45,451 bases of DNA from an uncultured Prochlorococcus sp. (GTDB lineage: Bacteria > Cyanobacteriota > Cyanobacteriia > PCC-6307 > Cyanobiaceae). The stretch spans positions 1 through 45,451 of the forward strand of contig CACLFQ010000006.1 in the NCBI GenBank assembly GCA_902606255.1. The letters are read 5' to 3'. Made by a program: the position numbers and the translations under genes. Under the pieces are notes generated by a model, which worked only from the letters and a program-made list of their open reading frames with translations, did not search any database and was not told the origin of the DNA. Positions 11,677 through 20,861 of the stretch are shown here, in pieces. Within the stretch, counting starts at the first letter, position 1; each line of letters starts with the position of its first letter.

Positions 11677-11787
11677 AATTAGATTTCAGGAATAAAAGAA
11701 ATTTTTGATAATCATTCAGTTCTTATTTTATCAGTTGATTAAAAGCTTATAGATTTCAATTCTCTTTATTTATTTAAATTATTTAAA

Positions 11788-12360
11788 ATGTATTTAGTTA
11801 GTAATACCTTAATAGTGCAATCTGAAAGTCGAGAACCAGTTTTAAAGACAAATTTAAAAACAATACTTATTGCGATTATATCTATTGCTATTATTTTATC
11901 CCTTTTGTTTAGAAATCCCTTTTTTAAATCAACTTATCTTCTAAAGAGTTTTGGAGAATTATCTGTTGATCCTGTAATAGCTTTTACAAATAATAAGCCT
12001 ACATTTATGGAATTTTATGCTGAGTGGTGCGAAGTTTGCAAAGAAATGGCTCCACAAGTTTCTGCCTTAAAAGATGAATACGAAAAAGATATTAATTTTG
12101 TTTTTTTAAATGTTGATAATCAAAAATGGGTTAATTACATCCAGCAGTTTGCCGTCAACGGAATTCCTCAAGTTAATCTTTTTGATAAAAAGGGTAATCT
12201 AATATCTACATTTATTGGTAAACAAGATGAAATAAAAATAAGAGAATCTATTAAGAATTTACAAAAAGAAGAAAAATCCTATGAGGAAATTATTAATCCT
12301 GAATTTTCAAAAATTCAAGAAAATAAAAATAATGATGTTAGTCCTCGTAGTCATGGATAA
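11788..12360 (+). CDS. txlA: Membrane-anchored thioredoxin-like protein (TxlA/HCF164-like)
   Basis: 190 aa; N-terminal TM segment then FMEFYAEWCEVCKEMAP (WCxxC active site) and cis-Pro region NGIPQVNLFD. Confidence 0.85.
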   Translation: MYLVSNTLIVQSESREPVLKTNLKTILIAIISIAIILSLLFRNPFFKSTYLLKSFGELSVDPVIAFTNNKPTFMEFYAEWCEVCKEMAPQVSALKDEYEKDINFVFLNVDNQKWVNYIQQFAVNGIPQVNLFDKKGNLISTFIGKQDEIKIRESIKNLQKEEKSYEEIINPEFSKIQENKNNDVSPRSHG

Positions 12361-12363
12361 TTT

Positions 12364-13011
12364 TTACCATTCTAAAGATTTTGATACAATCGGAAAACTT
12401 TCTTTAAAAATAGACTTGCAATTTTGGGCGATAGACTTATGTTCTTTTTGGGTACCGTGAGCTGATCTTAAATGAATATAATGGATCCACGATCTGCATG
12501 ATCCAGACATATAGATTCTTGTTGGAGTTGCTAATGGTAAAACAAATCTCGCACATTCTTTGGCTACCCCTTCAGCAAGTAAATCTTCATATAATTCTGA
12601 AGCAGCCTGAAAATGTAACCTAATTTTTTCATTGAATCTTTTTTTTAACTCATAAGGCAGATCAGGAATTGAATTTTGCCTATTTTTAAAATCTTGACGC
12701 CTCAACTCTGGTAAGGGAATATTACCCAATTGAGAACTATCTGCATATCTCTGTGAAAATTCCTGGAAAGTAAATGATCTATGTCTTAAAATTTGGGCAG
12801 CGATTCCTCTGTTGGTTTCTATTTGTAAGGTCATAAATGACTGTTCAAAAACACTCCAATGTTCATTTTTAATGCAATAACTCAATAATTTCGAATAGTC
12901 TGTATTTTCCTGATTTTTTGGATTACTAACTCTTGCAATATAAGCCATTGTTTTTTCTGCATCAGGAGTTAGCGAAATAAGCTCAACTTTACTCATTTTA
13001 GATCTTTGCAA
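12364..13011 (-). CDS. thyX: Flavin-dependent thymidylate synthase (start may be internal ATG at about 12996)
   Basis: 215 aa; ThyX signature RHRSFTFQEFSQRYAD. Confidence 0.95.
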   Translation of the reverse strand: MQRSKMSKVELISLTPDAEKTMAYIARVSNPKNQENTDYSKLLSYCIKNEHWSVFEQSFMTLQIETNRGIAAQILRHRSFTFQEFSQRYADSSQLGNIPLPELRRQDFKNRQNSIPDLPYELKKRFNEKIRLHFQAASELYEDLLAEGVAKECARFVLPLATPTRIYMSGSCRSWIHYIHLRSAHGTQKEHKSIAQNCKSIFKESFPIVSKSLEW

Positions 13012-13591
13012 GAGTCACTTTTTCTGGTTGGTTTTGATATTTACCTCTTCTATCTTCATAGGTTGTAGAACATGGATCACCTTCAAAAAAGAGTAGTTGG
13101 CAAATACCCTCTTCAGCATAAATTCTGCAATCTGCACCTGAACTATTACTAAACTCTAAAGTTAGATGACCTTCCCACCCTGCCTCTGCGGGCGTTGTAT
13201 TAACAATTATCCCTAGTCTTGCGTAAGTACTTTTGCCTATACAGATTACAGTTATATTTTCAGGTACTTTCATCTTTTCTAAAGCCACTCCTAAACCATA
13301 AGAGTGAGCAGGGAGAATAAAAAAGTCTCCATCTTTATCGTGGTGAAGAACAGTTTTTTCTAAGTTATTAGGATTAAACTTTTTGGGATTCATCACAGTC
13401 CCAGGGATATGTCTGAAAATTAGGAATTCTTTTGATGAAAGTCTTAAATCATAACCATATGAAGAACATCCGAAACTCAAAACTGGCTTTTGTTTATTGT
13501 GAGGTTCAAGATGCCTCACAAGATTTGATTGAAAGGGTTTTATCATTCCTTCCGAAGCTTTTTGATTTATCCAGAGATCATTTTTTAGCAT
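12998..13591 (-). CDS. dcd: dCTP deaminase
   Basis: 197 aa; GKSTYARLGIIVNTTPAEAGWEGHLTLEFSN. Confidence 0.95.
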   Translation of the reverse strand: MLKNDLWINQKASEGMIKPFQSNLVRHLEPHNKQKPVLSFGCSSYGYDLRLSSKEFLIFRHIPGTVMNPKKFNPNNLEKTVLHHDKDGDFFILPAHSYGLGVALEKMKVPENITVICIGKSTYARLGIIVNTTPAEAGWEGHLTLEFSNSSGADCRIYAEEGICQLLFFEGDPCSTTYEDRRGKYQNQPEKVTLAKI

Positions 13592-13595
13592 TGTT

Positions 13596-14177
13596 TTATG
13601 AGCGAAGTTCGGTAATTTGGTTGGCCATTAATAATAAATCTTTAGGAATATCTGTACCAGTAAGGATTACATCTCCTGATATAAATCGGTTTTCAAGTGT
13701 TGAAATCAAATCATCTTTATCGATGATTTTCATTTCAATAGCTAAAAAAATTTCATCAAGTATTACTTGATCATTCTCGCCAGACTGTAGTTCTTTTTTA
13801 CAAAAATTCCATAATTCAATAGTAGATTCATGAATAGACTTTTTTAAATTTTTATTATTTTCAATAGCTTCAGAATTATATTGATCAAAGGAATGTGATG
13901 ATCTTACCCAGGTTAAATTACCGCATAGCTTTACTGCATTATCTACTCCTTGATTGACCCCGCCTTTCATAAATTGTATTAAGAGCACTTTCCTGCCAAG
14001 AGCAGCATTTCTTAGAGAGTCTCTAATGATAGATGGGTAGCTACCTCTATATGAAGATTGATAGATTTGAATTTGTCCGTTTTGTGTAAATCTTTTAACG
14101 TTAATTTTGTTAGCAGTATTTGTATTTACAACCTCAAGATTTCTTTTGGAATAAATATGGGATGAACTAATTACCAT
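13596..14177 (-). CDS. cobO: Cob(I)yrinic acid a,c-diamide adenosyltransferase
   Basis: 193 aa; LGRKVLLIQFMKGG, LWNFCKKELQSGENDQVILDEIFLAIEMKII, VILTGTDIPKDLLLMANQITELRS. Confidence 0.85.
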   Translation of the reverse strand: MVISSSHIYSKRNLEVVNTNTANKINVKRFTQNGQIQIYQSSYRGSYPSIIRDSLRNAALGRKVLLIQFMKGGVNQGVDNAVKLCGNLTWVRSSHSFDQYNSEAIENNKNLKKSIHESTIELWNFCKKELQSGENDQVILDEIFLAIEMKIIDKDDLISTLENRFISGDVILTGTDIPKDLLLMANQITELRS

Positions 14178-14313
14178 TATTTAGATTCTTTCTACATGCA
14201 GTATAATTAGAATCTATTGACGCTGCATATAGTGTAATTTTACTTAAAAAAGGGTTAAGCAAGTTGAAACTTACTGAAAAGGGCTTATTGATAAAATAAG
14301 AAGAATTGAAAAT

Positions 14314-14329
14314 TGTTACTGTTGATACA
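14314..14329 (+). promoter_or_regulatory. NtcA-box-like site upstream of ntcA (TGTT-N8-TACA)
   Basis: TGTTACTGTTGATACA, one mismatch to TGTA-N8-TACA, 48 nt before the ntcA ATG. Confidence 0.6.
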
Positions 14330-14376
14330 AGATATTTTAAGGTGTCTCCTTAAATTTTTTAATAGTCAAGATATTT

Positions 14377-15111
14377 ATGATACCTGCTTCACGAGGATTA
14401 AACCGCTTTAGTTCGCAACAGTCCGGACAAAGTAAAGTTAACTCTGTTGGGGAACGTTTCCCAATCAATAGAACTTTAATGGAAGTTATTAAAGGTCTAG
14501 ATGGTGCAAGCACAGAAATGATTGAGAGATCTAAAACAATATTTTTCCCTGGGGACCCTGCTGAGAGGGTTTATCTTATAAGAAGAGGAGCAGTAAGACT
14601 GTCAAGAGTTTATGAGTCAGGTGAAGAAATAACTGTTGCTCTTTTAAGAGAAAATAGTCTCTTTGGTGTTTTATCTCTTCTAACAGGCCACAGATCTGAT
14701 CGTTTTTACCATGCTATAGCATTTACAAGAGTTGAAATGATAACAGCACCTGCAAATTCTGTTTTAAGAGCTATAGAGGAAGATGCATCAGTAGGACTAT
14801 TACTTTTACAGGGGCTTTCAAGTAGAATCCTGCAAACTGAAACAATGATAGAAACTCTTACACATAGAGATATGTCTTCTCGTTTAGTAAGTTTTTTAAT
14901 GGTTCTTTGTAGAGACTTTGGAGTTGCAGGTGAAAAAGGTATTACAATAGATCTAAGACTTTCACATCAGGCAATTGCTGAAGCTATTGGTTCTACAAGA
15001 GTAACCATTACAAGATTATTGGGCGATTTAAAGGATTCAGGGCTTTTAAATATTGAAAGAAAAAAAATCACAGTGTTCGATCCAATTGCTCTTGCAAAAA
15101 GATTTAATTGA
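14377..15111 (+). CDS. ntcA: Global nitrogen regulator NtcA (CRP/FNR family)
   Basis: 244 aa; cNMP-binding-like domain and [28 protein letters not shown]. Confidence 0.98.
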   Translation: MIPASRGLNRFSSQQSGQSKVNSVGERFPINRTLMEVIKGLDGASTEMIERSKTIFFPGDPAERVYLIRRGAVRLSRVYESGEEITVALLRENSLFGVLSLLTGHRSDRFYHAIAFTRVEMITAPANSVLRAIEEDASVGLLLLQGLSSRILQTETMIETLTHRDMSSRLVSFLMVLCRDFGVAGEKGITIDLRLSHQAIAEAIGSTRVTITRLLGDLKDSGLLNIERKKITVFDPIALAKRFN

Positions 15112-15150
15112 TTCATTATAAATTATGATGTATTAGGTATATGCAAAAGT

Positions 15151-16116
15151 GTGGCTTGGATTTTAATTGTTTTTTTAATATTACTAGGGGGATTAATTGC
15201 ACCATTTGGGGATATTCTTGGAACAAAGATTGGTAAAGCAAGATTAAGTATCTTAAAATTAAGACCGAAAAAAACAGCAACAATAATAACGATAATAACT
15301 GGTGGGTTTATTAGTTCAGTATCAATAGGGTTATTGATTTTAGTTAGTGAAGAATTCAGACAAAGGCTTTTTGTTGATATTCCTTTTTTGCAAAAAACTT
15401 TAGATGAAAGTAAAAAGGCCTTAATCCCTTTACAGGAAGAACAAAAGGAACTTGAAGGTAAAATTATTCAAAAAGAAAAGGAGTTAAATCAATTAAAAAA
15501 TAATATTAAAGAATTTAGGAGAGGAAATATTGTTATTAAAAGAGGACAAACTTTATTTATTGCTGAGGTTAATTCCAGCTCAAATATAAAACGCGACTTA
15601 ACAAGAATCTATAATCAAGCTGATAAATTTGTTAGGAAAATTGTTATCCCAGTCAATAAAGAGGCAAAAAATATTCTTTTATGGAAACCTAGTGATATTG
15701 CAAAAATTGAGGCAATAGTTGCTAGAAATGGTAACTGGATTTTATTAATTAAATCAGCAACAAATGTTTTAAAAGGTGATAATTATGTTTTTGTATCTCC
15801 TGATTTATTACAGAATGAATTCATAGTTAAAAAAGGGGATGTTATTACAAGTTTAATTCTGGGAGAAAGTGATTTAAATATTAAATCAATTAATTTAAAA
15901 ATTAAATCATTGCTTAGAGAAACATTAGATGAAATTAAGTTAAAAGGGTCACAAGTAAGTGAGATTAATACAAGTGGTAATTTTATAAAAAAAATTAAAG
16001 ACTTTCTTCAAGAAAATCAAAATATCAAATTTAAGTTAGAAGTAGTATCTTTAAGAGATAGTAAGACTATAGAACCCGTAGTCGTTGAAATTAATATTTT
16101 CAAAATTGCATCTTAA
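15151..16116 (+). CDS. DUF3084 membrane-anchored coiled-coil protein
   Basis: 321 aa (GTG start); two N-terminal TM segments, coiled coil; GDILGTKIGKARLSILKLRPKKTA typical of DUF3084. Confidence 0.8.
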   Translation: MAWILIVFLILLGGLIAPFGDILGTKIGKARLSILKLRPKKTATIITIITGGFISSVSIGLLILVSEEFRQRLFVDIPFLQKTLDESKKALIPLQEEQKELEGKIIQKEKELNQLKNNIKEFRRGNIVIKRGQTLFIAEVNSSSNIKRDLTRIYNQADKFVRKIVIPVNKEAKNILLWKPSDIAKIEAIVARNGNWILLIKSATNVLKGDNYVFVSPDLLQNEFIVKKGDVITSLILGESDLNIKSINLKIKSLLRETLDEIKLKGSQVSEINTSGNFIKKIKDFLQENQNIKFKLEVVSLRDSKTIEPVVVEINIFKIAS

Positions 16117-16554
16117 ATGCCTAGAGTAATAACTATTGATCCCGGAAAAAGTAAATGCGGCTTAGTCTTAGCTGAAATAAGTGAAAGAAAAGTTTATAAA
16201 GCGATCATTCTTAAAAGTGAATTTCTTGAGAATTATGTAAGAAATTTAATTACCGCTGAGGATATAGCACAAATTATTATTGGTAATGGTACCACCAGTA
16301 GAGAGATTAGAGAAAAACTATATTTTTTTAAAAAAGAAGTAATAACTTTTGAAGAAAAAAATACTACTTATAGGGCTAAAGCAAGATATTTCGAACTTTT
16401 TCCAATTACTGGTCTGAAGTTTTTAATACCAAGAGAGGTTTTTATTCTTAATAAAAACCTTGATGCTATATCAGCTTTGATAATTTTAGAAGATTATTGC
16501 AAAATGAAGTTTACTTTGAATCAAAATATAGATTTTAAAACTTGGCTGAAATAG
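16117..16554 (+). CDS. RNase H-fold / RuvX-like putative resolvase
   Basis: 145 aa; MPRVITIDPGKSKCGLVLAE and IIGNGTTS; starts immediately after the DUF3084 stop codon. Confidence 0.75.
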   Translation: MPRVITIDPGKSKCGLVLAEISERKVYKAIILKSEFLENYVRNLITAEDIAQIIIGNGTTSREIREKLYFFKKEVITFEEKNTTYRAKARYFELFPITGLKFLIPREVFILNKNLDAISALIILEDYCKMKFTLNQNIDFKTWLK

Positions 16555-16792
16555 TTAACTTATAGTCATTCCCTGCTTCTAGTTCATAATCTTTTTTCAA
16601 TAAAAATCTCAATAAAGCATCCTCAATTAATGCTCTTCCCAAAGGTGGATTTACTGTTAATAAACCTTTATTAAAGGACCATGTAAAAGTCCATTTAAAT
16701 TGACTAGCTTCAACAACTCCCTGAATTTGCTTTTTTGAGAAGCAATATTCCTTAATACTTACATTGGCAATCGTTTCGGGTTTTGAACGCAT
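16535..16792 (-). CDS. DUF3146-like conserved cyanobacterial protein
   Basis: 85-aa ORF directly downstream of pth; convergent 20-nt overlap with the resolvase-like ORF. Confidence 0.65.
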   Translation of the reverse strand: MRSKPETIANVSIKEYCFSKKQIQGVVEASQFKWTFTWSFNKGLLTVNPPLGRALIEDALLRFLLKKDYELEAGNDYKLTISAKF

Positions 16793-16795
16793 TTC

Positions 16796-17398
16796 TTAAG
16801 GTTGGTCTTTATCAAAAGAATTTAATTCATTAATTATGTATTCTTCTTTTTTACTATTTAGTTGTTCGAGAGATTTAATTACTCTCGTATACACTTTATC
16901 CAATATTGATTTTTCTTCTATAGAAATATTTCCTAATACATGTGAAATAGTATTGGAATTATTTTTTCCATTTATTAGAGGAGATGAACCAATACCAATT
17001 CTTATCCTCTTAAAGTTTTGTGTTTGCAATTGTTCAATGATACTTTTAAGCCCGTTATGTCCACCTGAGCTCCCTTTCTTTCTAAATCTTATTTTGCCAA
17101 GGGGAAGATCTTTATCATCGACTATTATAAAAATCTGATCTAAATTTATTTTGTACCAATCAACTATTGCTCGTACAGCATCACCACTATTATTCATATA
17201 CGTATTTGGTAAAAATAACCTGAAAGTAGAATCATTAATTTGAAATTCTGAACAGGAACTTTTAAGCTTATCTTTTAATAAAAAATTTGAATTATATTTC
17301 TTTGAGAAGCTTTCAAGCAATAGAAACCCTATGTTATGTCTACTTTTTGAATACTTTTTACCAGGATTTCCTAATCCAATTAAAAATATTTCATTCAT
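16796..17398 (-). CDS. pth: Peptidyl-tRNA hydrolase
   Basis: 200 aa; IGLGNPGKKYSKSRHNIGF, NTYMNNSGDAV, GGHNGLKSI. Confidence 0.97.
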   Translation of the reverse strand: MNEIFLIGLGNPGKKYSKSRHNIGFLLLESFSKKYNSNFLLKDKLKSSCSEFQINDSTFRLFLPNTYMNNSGDAVRAIVDWYKINLDQIFIIVDDKDLPLGKIRFRKKGSSGGHNGLKSIIEQLQTQNFKRIRIGIGSSPLINGKNNSNTISHVLGNISIEEKSILDKVYTRVIKSLEQLNSKKEEYIINELNSFDKDQP

Positions 17399-17541
17399 GA
17401 TGTATTTCTCAATCTCTTTTCATTGAGAATTATAAATATATAAGCAAACTATAACCTAGTAAATTAAAACAAAAGTTCTAAAAAAGGTTATTTAGTAATG
17501 TGCAAATTATTGGAATAACTTCTTGCTAGAGTTTTAGAAAT

Positions 17542-17742
17542 CTAGTTTCCGTTCCAATCTACTGAGAAACCCTGTAATAAAAGCGATTGGTTATAAATTT
17601 GTAGAAGAATAACTAAAAAAACCAAAAGTAGTAGACCAATTACTGTCATGACAGGAACTGCTCCCCAACCGGGTACAACTTTTCCTTGACCTGAATTGCC
17701 AATTGCTTTTAAAAGACTTCCTAAGGCTGTTTTTTGACCCAT
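17542..17742 (-). CDS. psbH: Photosystem II protein PsbH
   Basis: 66 aa; [44 protein letters not shown]. Confidence 0.97.
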
Positions 17743-17822
17743 GTTAAGTTCACGAAATCGGATATTATTTCGCTATTGTATAAGAACTTCTACATAAATT
17801 GTTTACAAACTTAGCAAAATTG

Positions 17823-17975
17823 ATGCAAACTTTATCATCTGCTCCAGATCCTGCAGTTTCCATAGCTGTTACAATTCTGGCATTACTTCTAGCTTTAACC
17901 AGTTTTGGTCTTTGGACTGCATTTGGACCTAAAGCAGCAAAGCTCACAGATCCTTGGGATGACCATGAAGATTAA
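17823..17975 (+). CDS. psbN: PsbN
   Basis: Manual translation (missed by ORF track): MQTLSSAPDPAVSIAVTILALLLALTSFGLWTAFGPKAAKLTDPWDDHED, 50 aa. Confidence 0.95.
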   Translation: MQTLSSAPDPAVSIAVTILALLLALTSFGLWTAFGPKAAKLTDPWDDHED

Positions 17976-18083
17976 TCTCTCCTAAAGTATTTCAAAACTT
18001 TCCAAAAATACAAAAAGTAAACATTTAACCATAATTTAATTATAAATTTAATAAGATATAAATCTGTCAGCACAAGTCAATCC

Positions 18084-18212
18084 ATGCTCGCCTTAAAAAT
18101 TTCTGTTTACACTATCGTCTTCTTCTTTGTTGGAATATTTCTTTTCGGATTTTTGGCAAGTGATCCAACAAGAACCCCAAACAGAAAAGACCTAGAAAGT
18201 CCTCAAGATTAA
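18084..18212 (+). CDS. psbI: Photosystem II reaction centre protein PsbI
   Basis: Manual translation (missed by ORF track): [42 protein letters not shown], 42 aa. Confidence 0.96.
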
Positions 18213-18233
18213 TCCATTAATTAAATTCTTAAA

Positions 18234-20237
18234 TTGATTTCTGGAATTTCAAAAAAAGTAATATTTTTATCTTTTCTTTTTATTAATTTTTTACAGCCAT
18301 CTAAATCAGCTGAATTATCAAAAATTAATAAAAATATCAATAATAGGAATATAAAATTAACCTTATCAAATTTATCTAATGTAGAAATTCCATCAATTTG
18401 TCATAATAATATTCCTAGTAATAATTTTTGCGATGATAATGTTTATGTAAATTTTTTAAAGAAAAAAACAGATTTACTGCTTGTTGCTAAATCCGAAAAT
18501 CAAAATGAGTTAATAATCCAATCGGATAAACAGTCCGAAATAAACGATGTTATTTATGCAGAAGGCAATGTGTCTGTTTCTTACAGAGGCAAACTGCTTA
18601 AAGCTGATAATTTAATATATGACAAGTTAAATAAAAAAATTGAAGCCAAAGGAAATATAACCTTCATATTAGGCGATCAAATCTTTAGAGTTTCACAACT
18701 TGAATACAGCTTTATTAGTGAAAAAGGTTATCTATTAGATGTCAAGGGTGTTATTAATACCAATACCTTGATTGATGACATAGTTTCAAATTTCAGCTTA
18801 TCAGATTCTAAAAAGTTAGAATCTTTAATTGATTTTAAAAAAAAAGAAGTTATAAATACTCCTAACAAAGTACAGAATTGGTTCTTTTTTACAGACAAAG
18901 TGACCATAGATGGGGATAAATGGAATAGTAAGAAGGCTATATTTACTAATGATTTACTCGAATTAAAACAAGTAAAATTAGCAATTAATTCATTAGAAGT
19001 CTTTCCTATTAATAAAAAACTCAGATTTAAATCTTCATTAAATTATTTAATACTTGAGGAAAAAGTATCAATCCCCTTTTGGTTAGGTAGTAGCAATATT
19101 AATTTTAAAACGTTCCAATCGGCAAATAAATGGAACTTTGGATATGAAAATTTAGATAAGGATGGGTATTTTATCGGTAGGAAAATTAACTCAATAGACA
19201 TAAATGATGCTTTTGTTCTTGATTTAGAGCCTCAATTCTTGATTCAACGTTCACTAAAAGGCTATACAAAAAGTTTTGTAAATAAGGGGGAATCAATAAC
19301 TTCAGAGAAAGTTAAGAGAGATGCAAGTTTTGAAGATTATTTTGCTCTTAGATCCCAGATAAAAGGCAGTATGAATAATTGGGATTTAGAAATAGAAAAG
19401 AATTTAAATTCTTTTGATTTTGACAAATTTTCTGATGCATTTAGATTTCAAACTAAATTGAGTAAAGAAATTAATTTTTTAGATTCAGAATGGAAAAAAA
19501 GCTTTTATGGAATTTATAGAAAGAGGGTTTGGAATGGTTCATTAGGTGAAGCTGAAATTTATTCTGCTTATGGTTCGAAATTACAAAAAGAAAATACTTG
19601 GATTGTTAATGATATTAAAAAGACAGAAGTTTTATCTTTCGGTTTAGCTAATATCAGGGCCGAGGCTTTAAATACAACAGATCTGGTAACAAACCTAAGA
19701 GGTAACCTGTTTTATTCGTTAGATCAGAATTTTCCGATTTTTGTTGAAGATCCTATTTATAAATATATTGATGTTTCATATAATTATATTCCTGCACCAA
19801 TTTCTAAAGGTTTAAGTCTTAATACAAGACTAGAAGCTTCATATTCTTTCTATGAAAATGGAGATCATCAAGAGTATATAGGTTTAGGTATTGGTCCTCA
19901 ATTAGTATTGGGTAATTTTAAAAATAAAATTTTTGATTACACTCGTTTAAGTGTTTTACCGTTTTATAAATTTGATAGTGGAGCAAGTGTTTTTAAATTC
20001 GATAATAATTATGATAAATTCACTTTAAATATTGCTCTTGATCAGCAATTATATGGGCCAATTATTCTCAAAAGTATTGGTAAATTAAACTTAACAAATG
20101 ATTCAGATGATTATGGTGAATTTATAGATTCTAAAATTTCAGTAATTTGGAAAAAAAGATCCTACGAATTTGGTATTTTTTATCAACCTCACAATCAGGC
20201 AGGAGGCATTTCATTTCAGTTATTTGGATTTGAATAG
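18234..20237 (+). CDS. DUF3769 / OstA-LptD-like outer-membrane protein
   Basis: 667 aa (TTG start); N-terminal signal-like segment, OstA-like stretch (VIYAEGNVSVSYRGKLLKADNLIYDKLNKKIEAKGNITF), beta-rich C-terminus ending in aromatic (LFGFE). Confidence 0.8.
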   Translation: MISGISKKVIFLSFLFINFLQPSKSAELSKINKNINNRNIKLTLSNLSNVEIPSICHNNIPSNNFCDDNVYVNFLKKKTDLLLVAKSENQNELIIQSDKQSEINDVIYAEGNVSVSYRGKLLKADNLIYDKLNKKIEAKGNITFILGDQIFRVSQLEYSFISEKGYLLDVKGVINTNTLIDDIVSNFSLSDSKKLESLIDFKKKEVINTPNKVQNWFFFTDKVTIDGDKWNSKKAIFTNDLLELKQVKLAINSLEVFPINKKLRFKSSLNYLILEEKVSIPFWLGSSNINFKTFQSANKWNFGYENLDKDGYFIGRKINSIDINDAFVLDLEPQFLIQRSLKGYTKSFVNKGESITSEKVKRDASFEDYFALRSQIKGSMNNWDLEIEKNLNSFDFDKFSDAFRFQTKLSKEINFLDSEWKKSFYGIYRKRVWNGSLGEAEIYSAYGSKLQKENTWIVNDIKKTEVLSFGLANIRAEALNTTDLVTNLRGNLFYSLDQNFPIFVEDPIYKYIDVSYNYIPAPISKGLSLNTRLEASYSFYENGDHQEYIGLGIGPQLVLGNFKNKIFDYTRLSVLPFYKFDSGASVFKFDNNYDKFTLNIALDQQLYGPIILKSIGKLNLTNDSDDYGEFIDSKISVIWKKRSYEFGIFYQPHNQAGGISFQLFGFE

Positions 20238-20861
20238 CTACAATAAATAGCTATTAAATTCTAAATAAGGTAAATCGTTGCATTTATTTTCAATTAGACT
20301 TTCATTCTCAAGTAGTGTTGCAGTTGCATCCCATTCCCCTAATAAAAACATTTTTCTTGAGCTTTCCTTAATCGCAAGTTTTAAACTTAAATCTTTTGAA
20401 TTTGCTAATGAATTTTTAAGATCAATTTCTAAGAATAAAAATTTATTATCCTTATTTTTTTGAATTTCTTGTATTGATTTGTTTGGAAGCGTAAAACATG
20501 GGATACCTATCGCAATACAGTTACTATAAAAAATATCGGCGAAACTCTCTCCTATGATTGCTTTTATGCCCCATCTCATAAGTGCTTGGGGGGCATGTTC
20601 TCTGCTGGAACCACATCCAAAATTGCTATTAACAATTAGTATTGCAGCATTTTTGTTTTCTTCTAGATCGAAAGGATGCTTTCCCTTTAAAGTTTCTCTA
20701 TCGTCTTTAAATACAGATTCACCCAATGAATCAAAGTTAACACACTTCAAGAAACGCGCTGGAATTATTCGATCTGTATCAATGTCGTTACCAATCAAGG
20801 AGATACATTGCCCGTTTATTTGTGTAATTTTTCCAATTGGTGGGGTAAACTTGGATTTCAT
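20238..20861 (-). CDS. leuD: 3-isopropylmalate dehydratase small subunit
   Basis: 207 aa; DIDTDRIIPARFLK, NFGCGSSREHAPQAL. Confidence 0.96.
   Translation of the reverse strand: MKSKFTPPIGKITQINGQCISLIGNDIDTDRIIPARFLKCVNFDSLGESVFKDDRETLKGKHPFDLEENKNAAILIVNSNFGCGSSREHAPQALMRWGIKAIIGESFADIFYSNCIAIGIPCFTLPNKSIQEIQKNKDNKFLFLEIDLKNSLANSKDLSLKLAIKESSRKMFLLGEWDATATLLENESLIENKCNDLPYLEFNSYLL

Noticed and set aside
13432-13770. 112-aa plus-strand ORF opposite dcd/cobO
   Set aside because: Antisense to two confident genes; no independent support.
17765-17947. 60-aa minus-strand ORF (MSFAALGPNAVQRPKLVKARS...)
   Set aside because: Antisense shadow of psbN, which has a clear family match on the plus strand.
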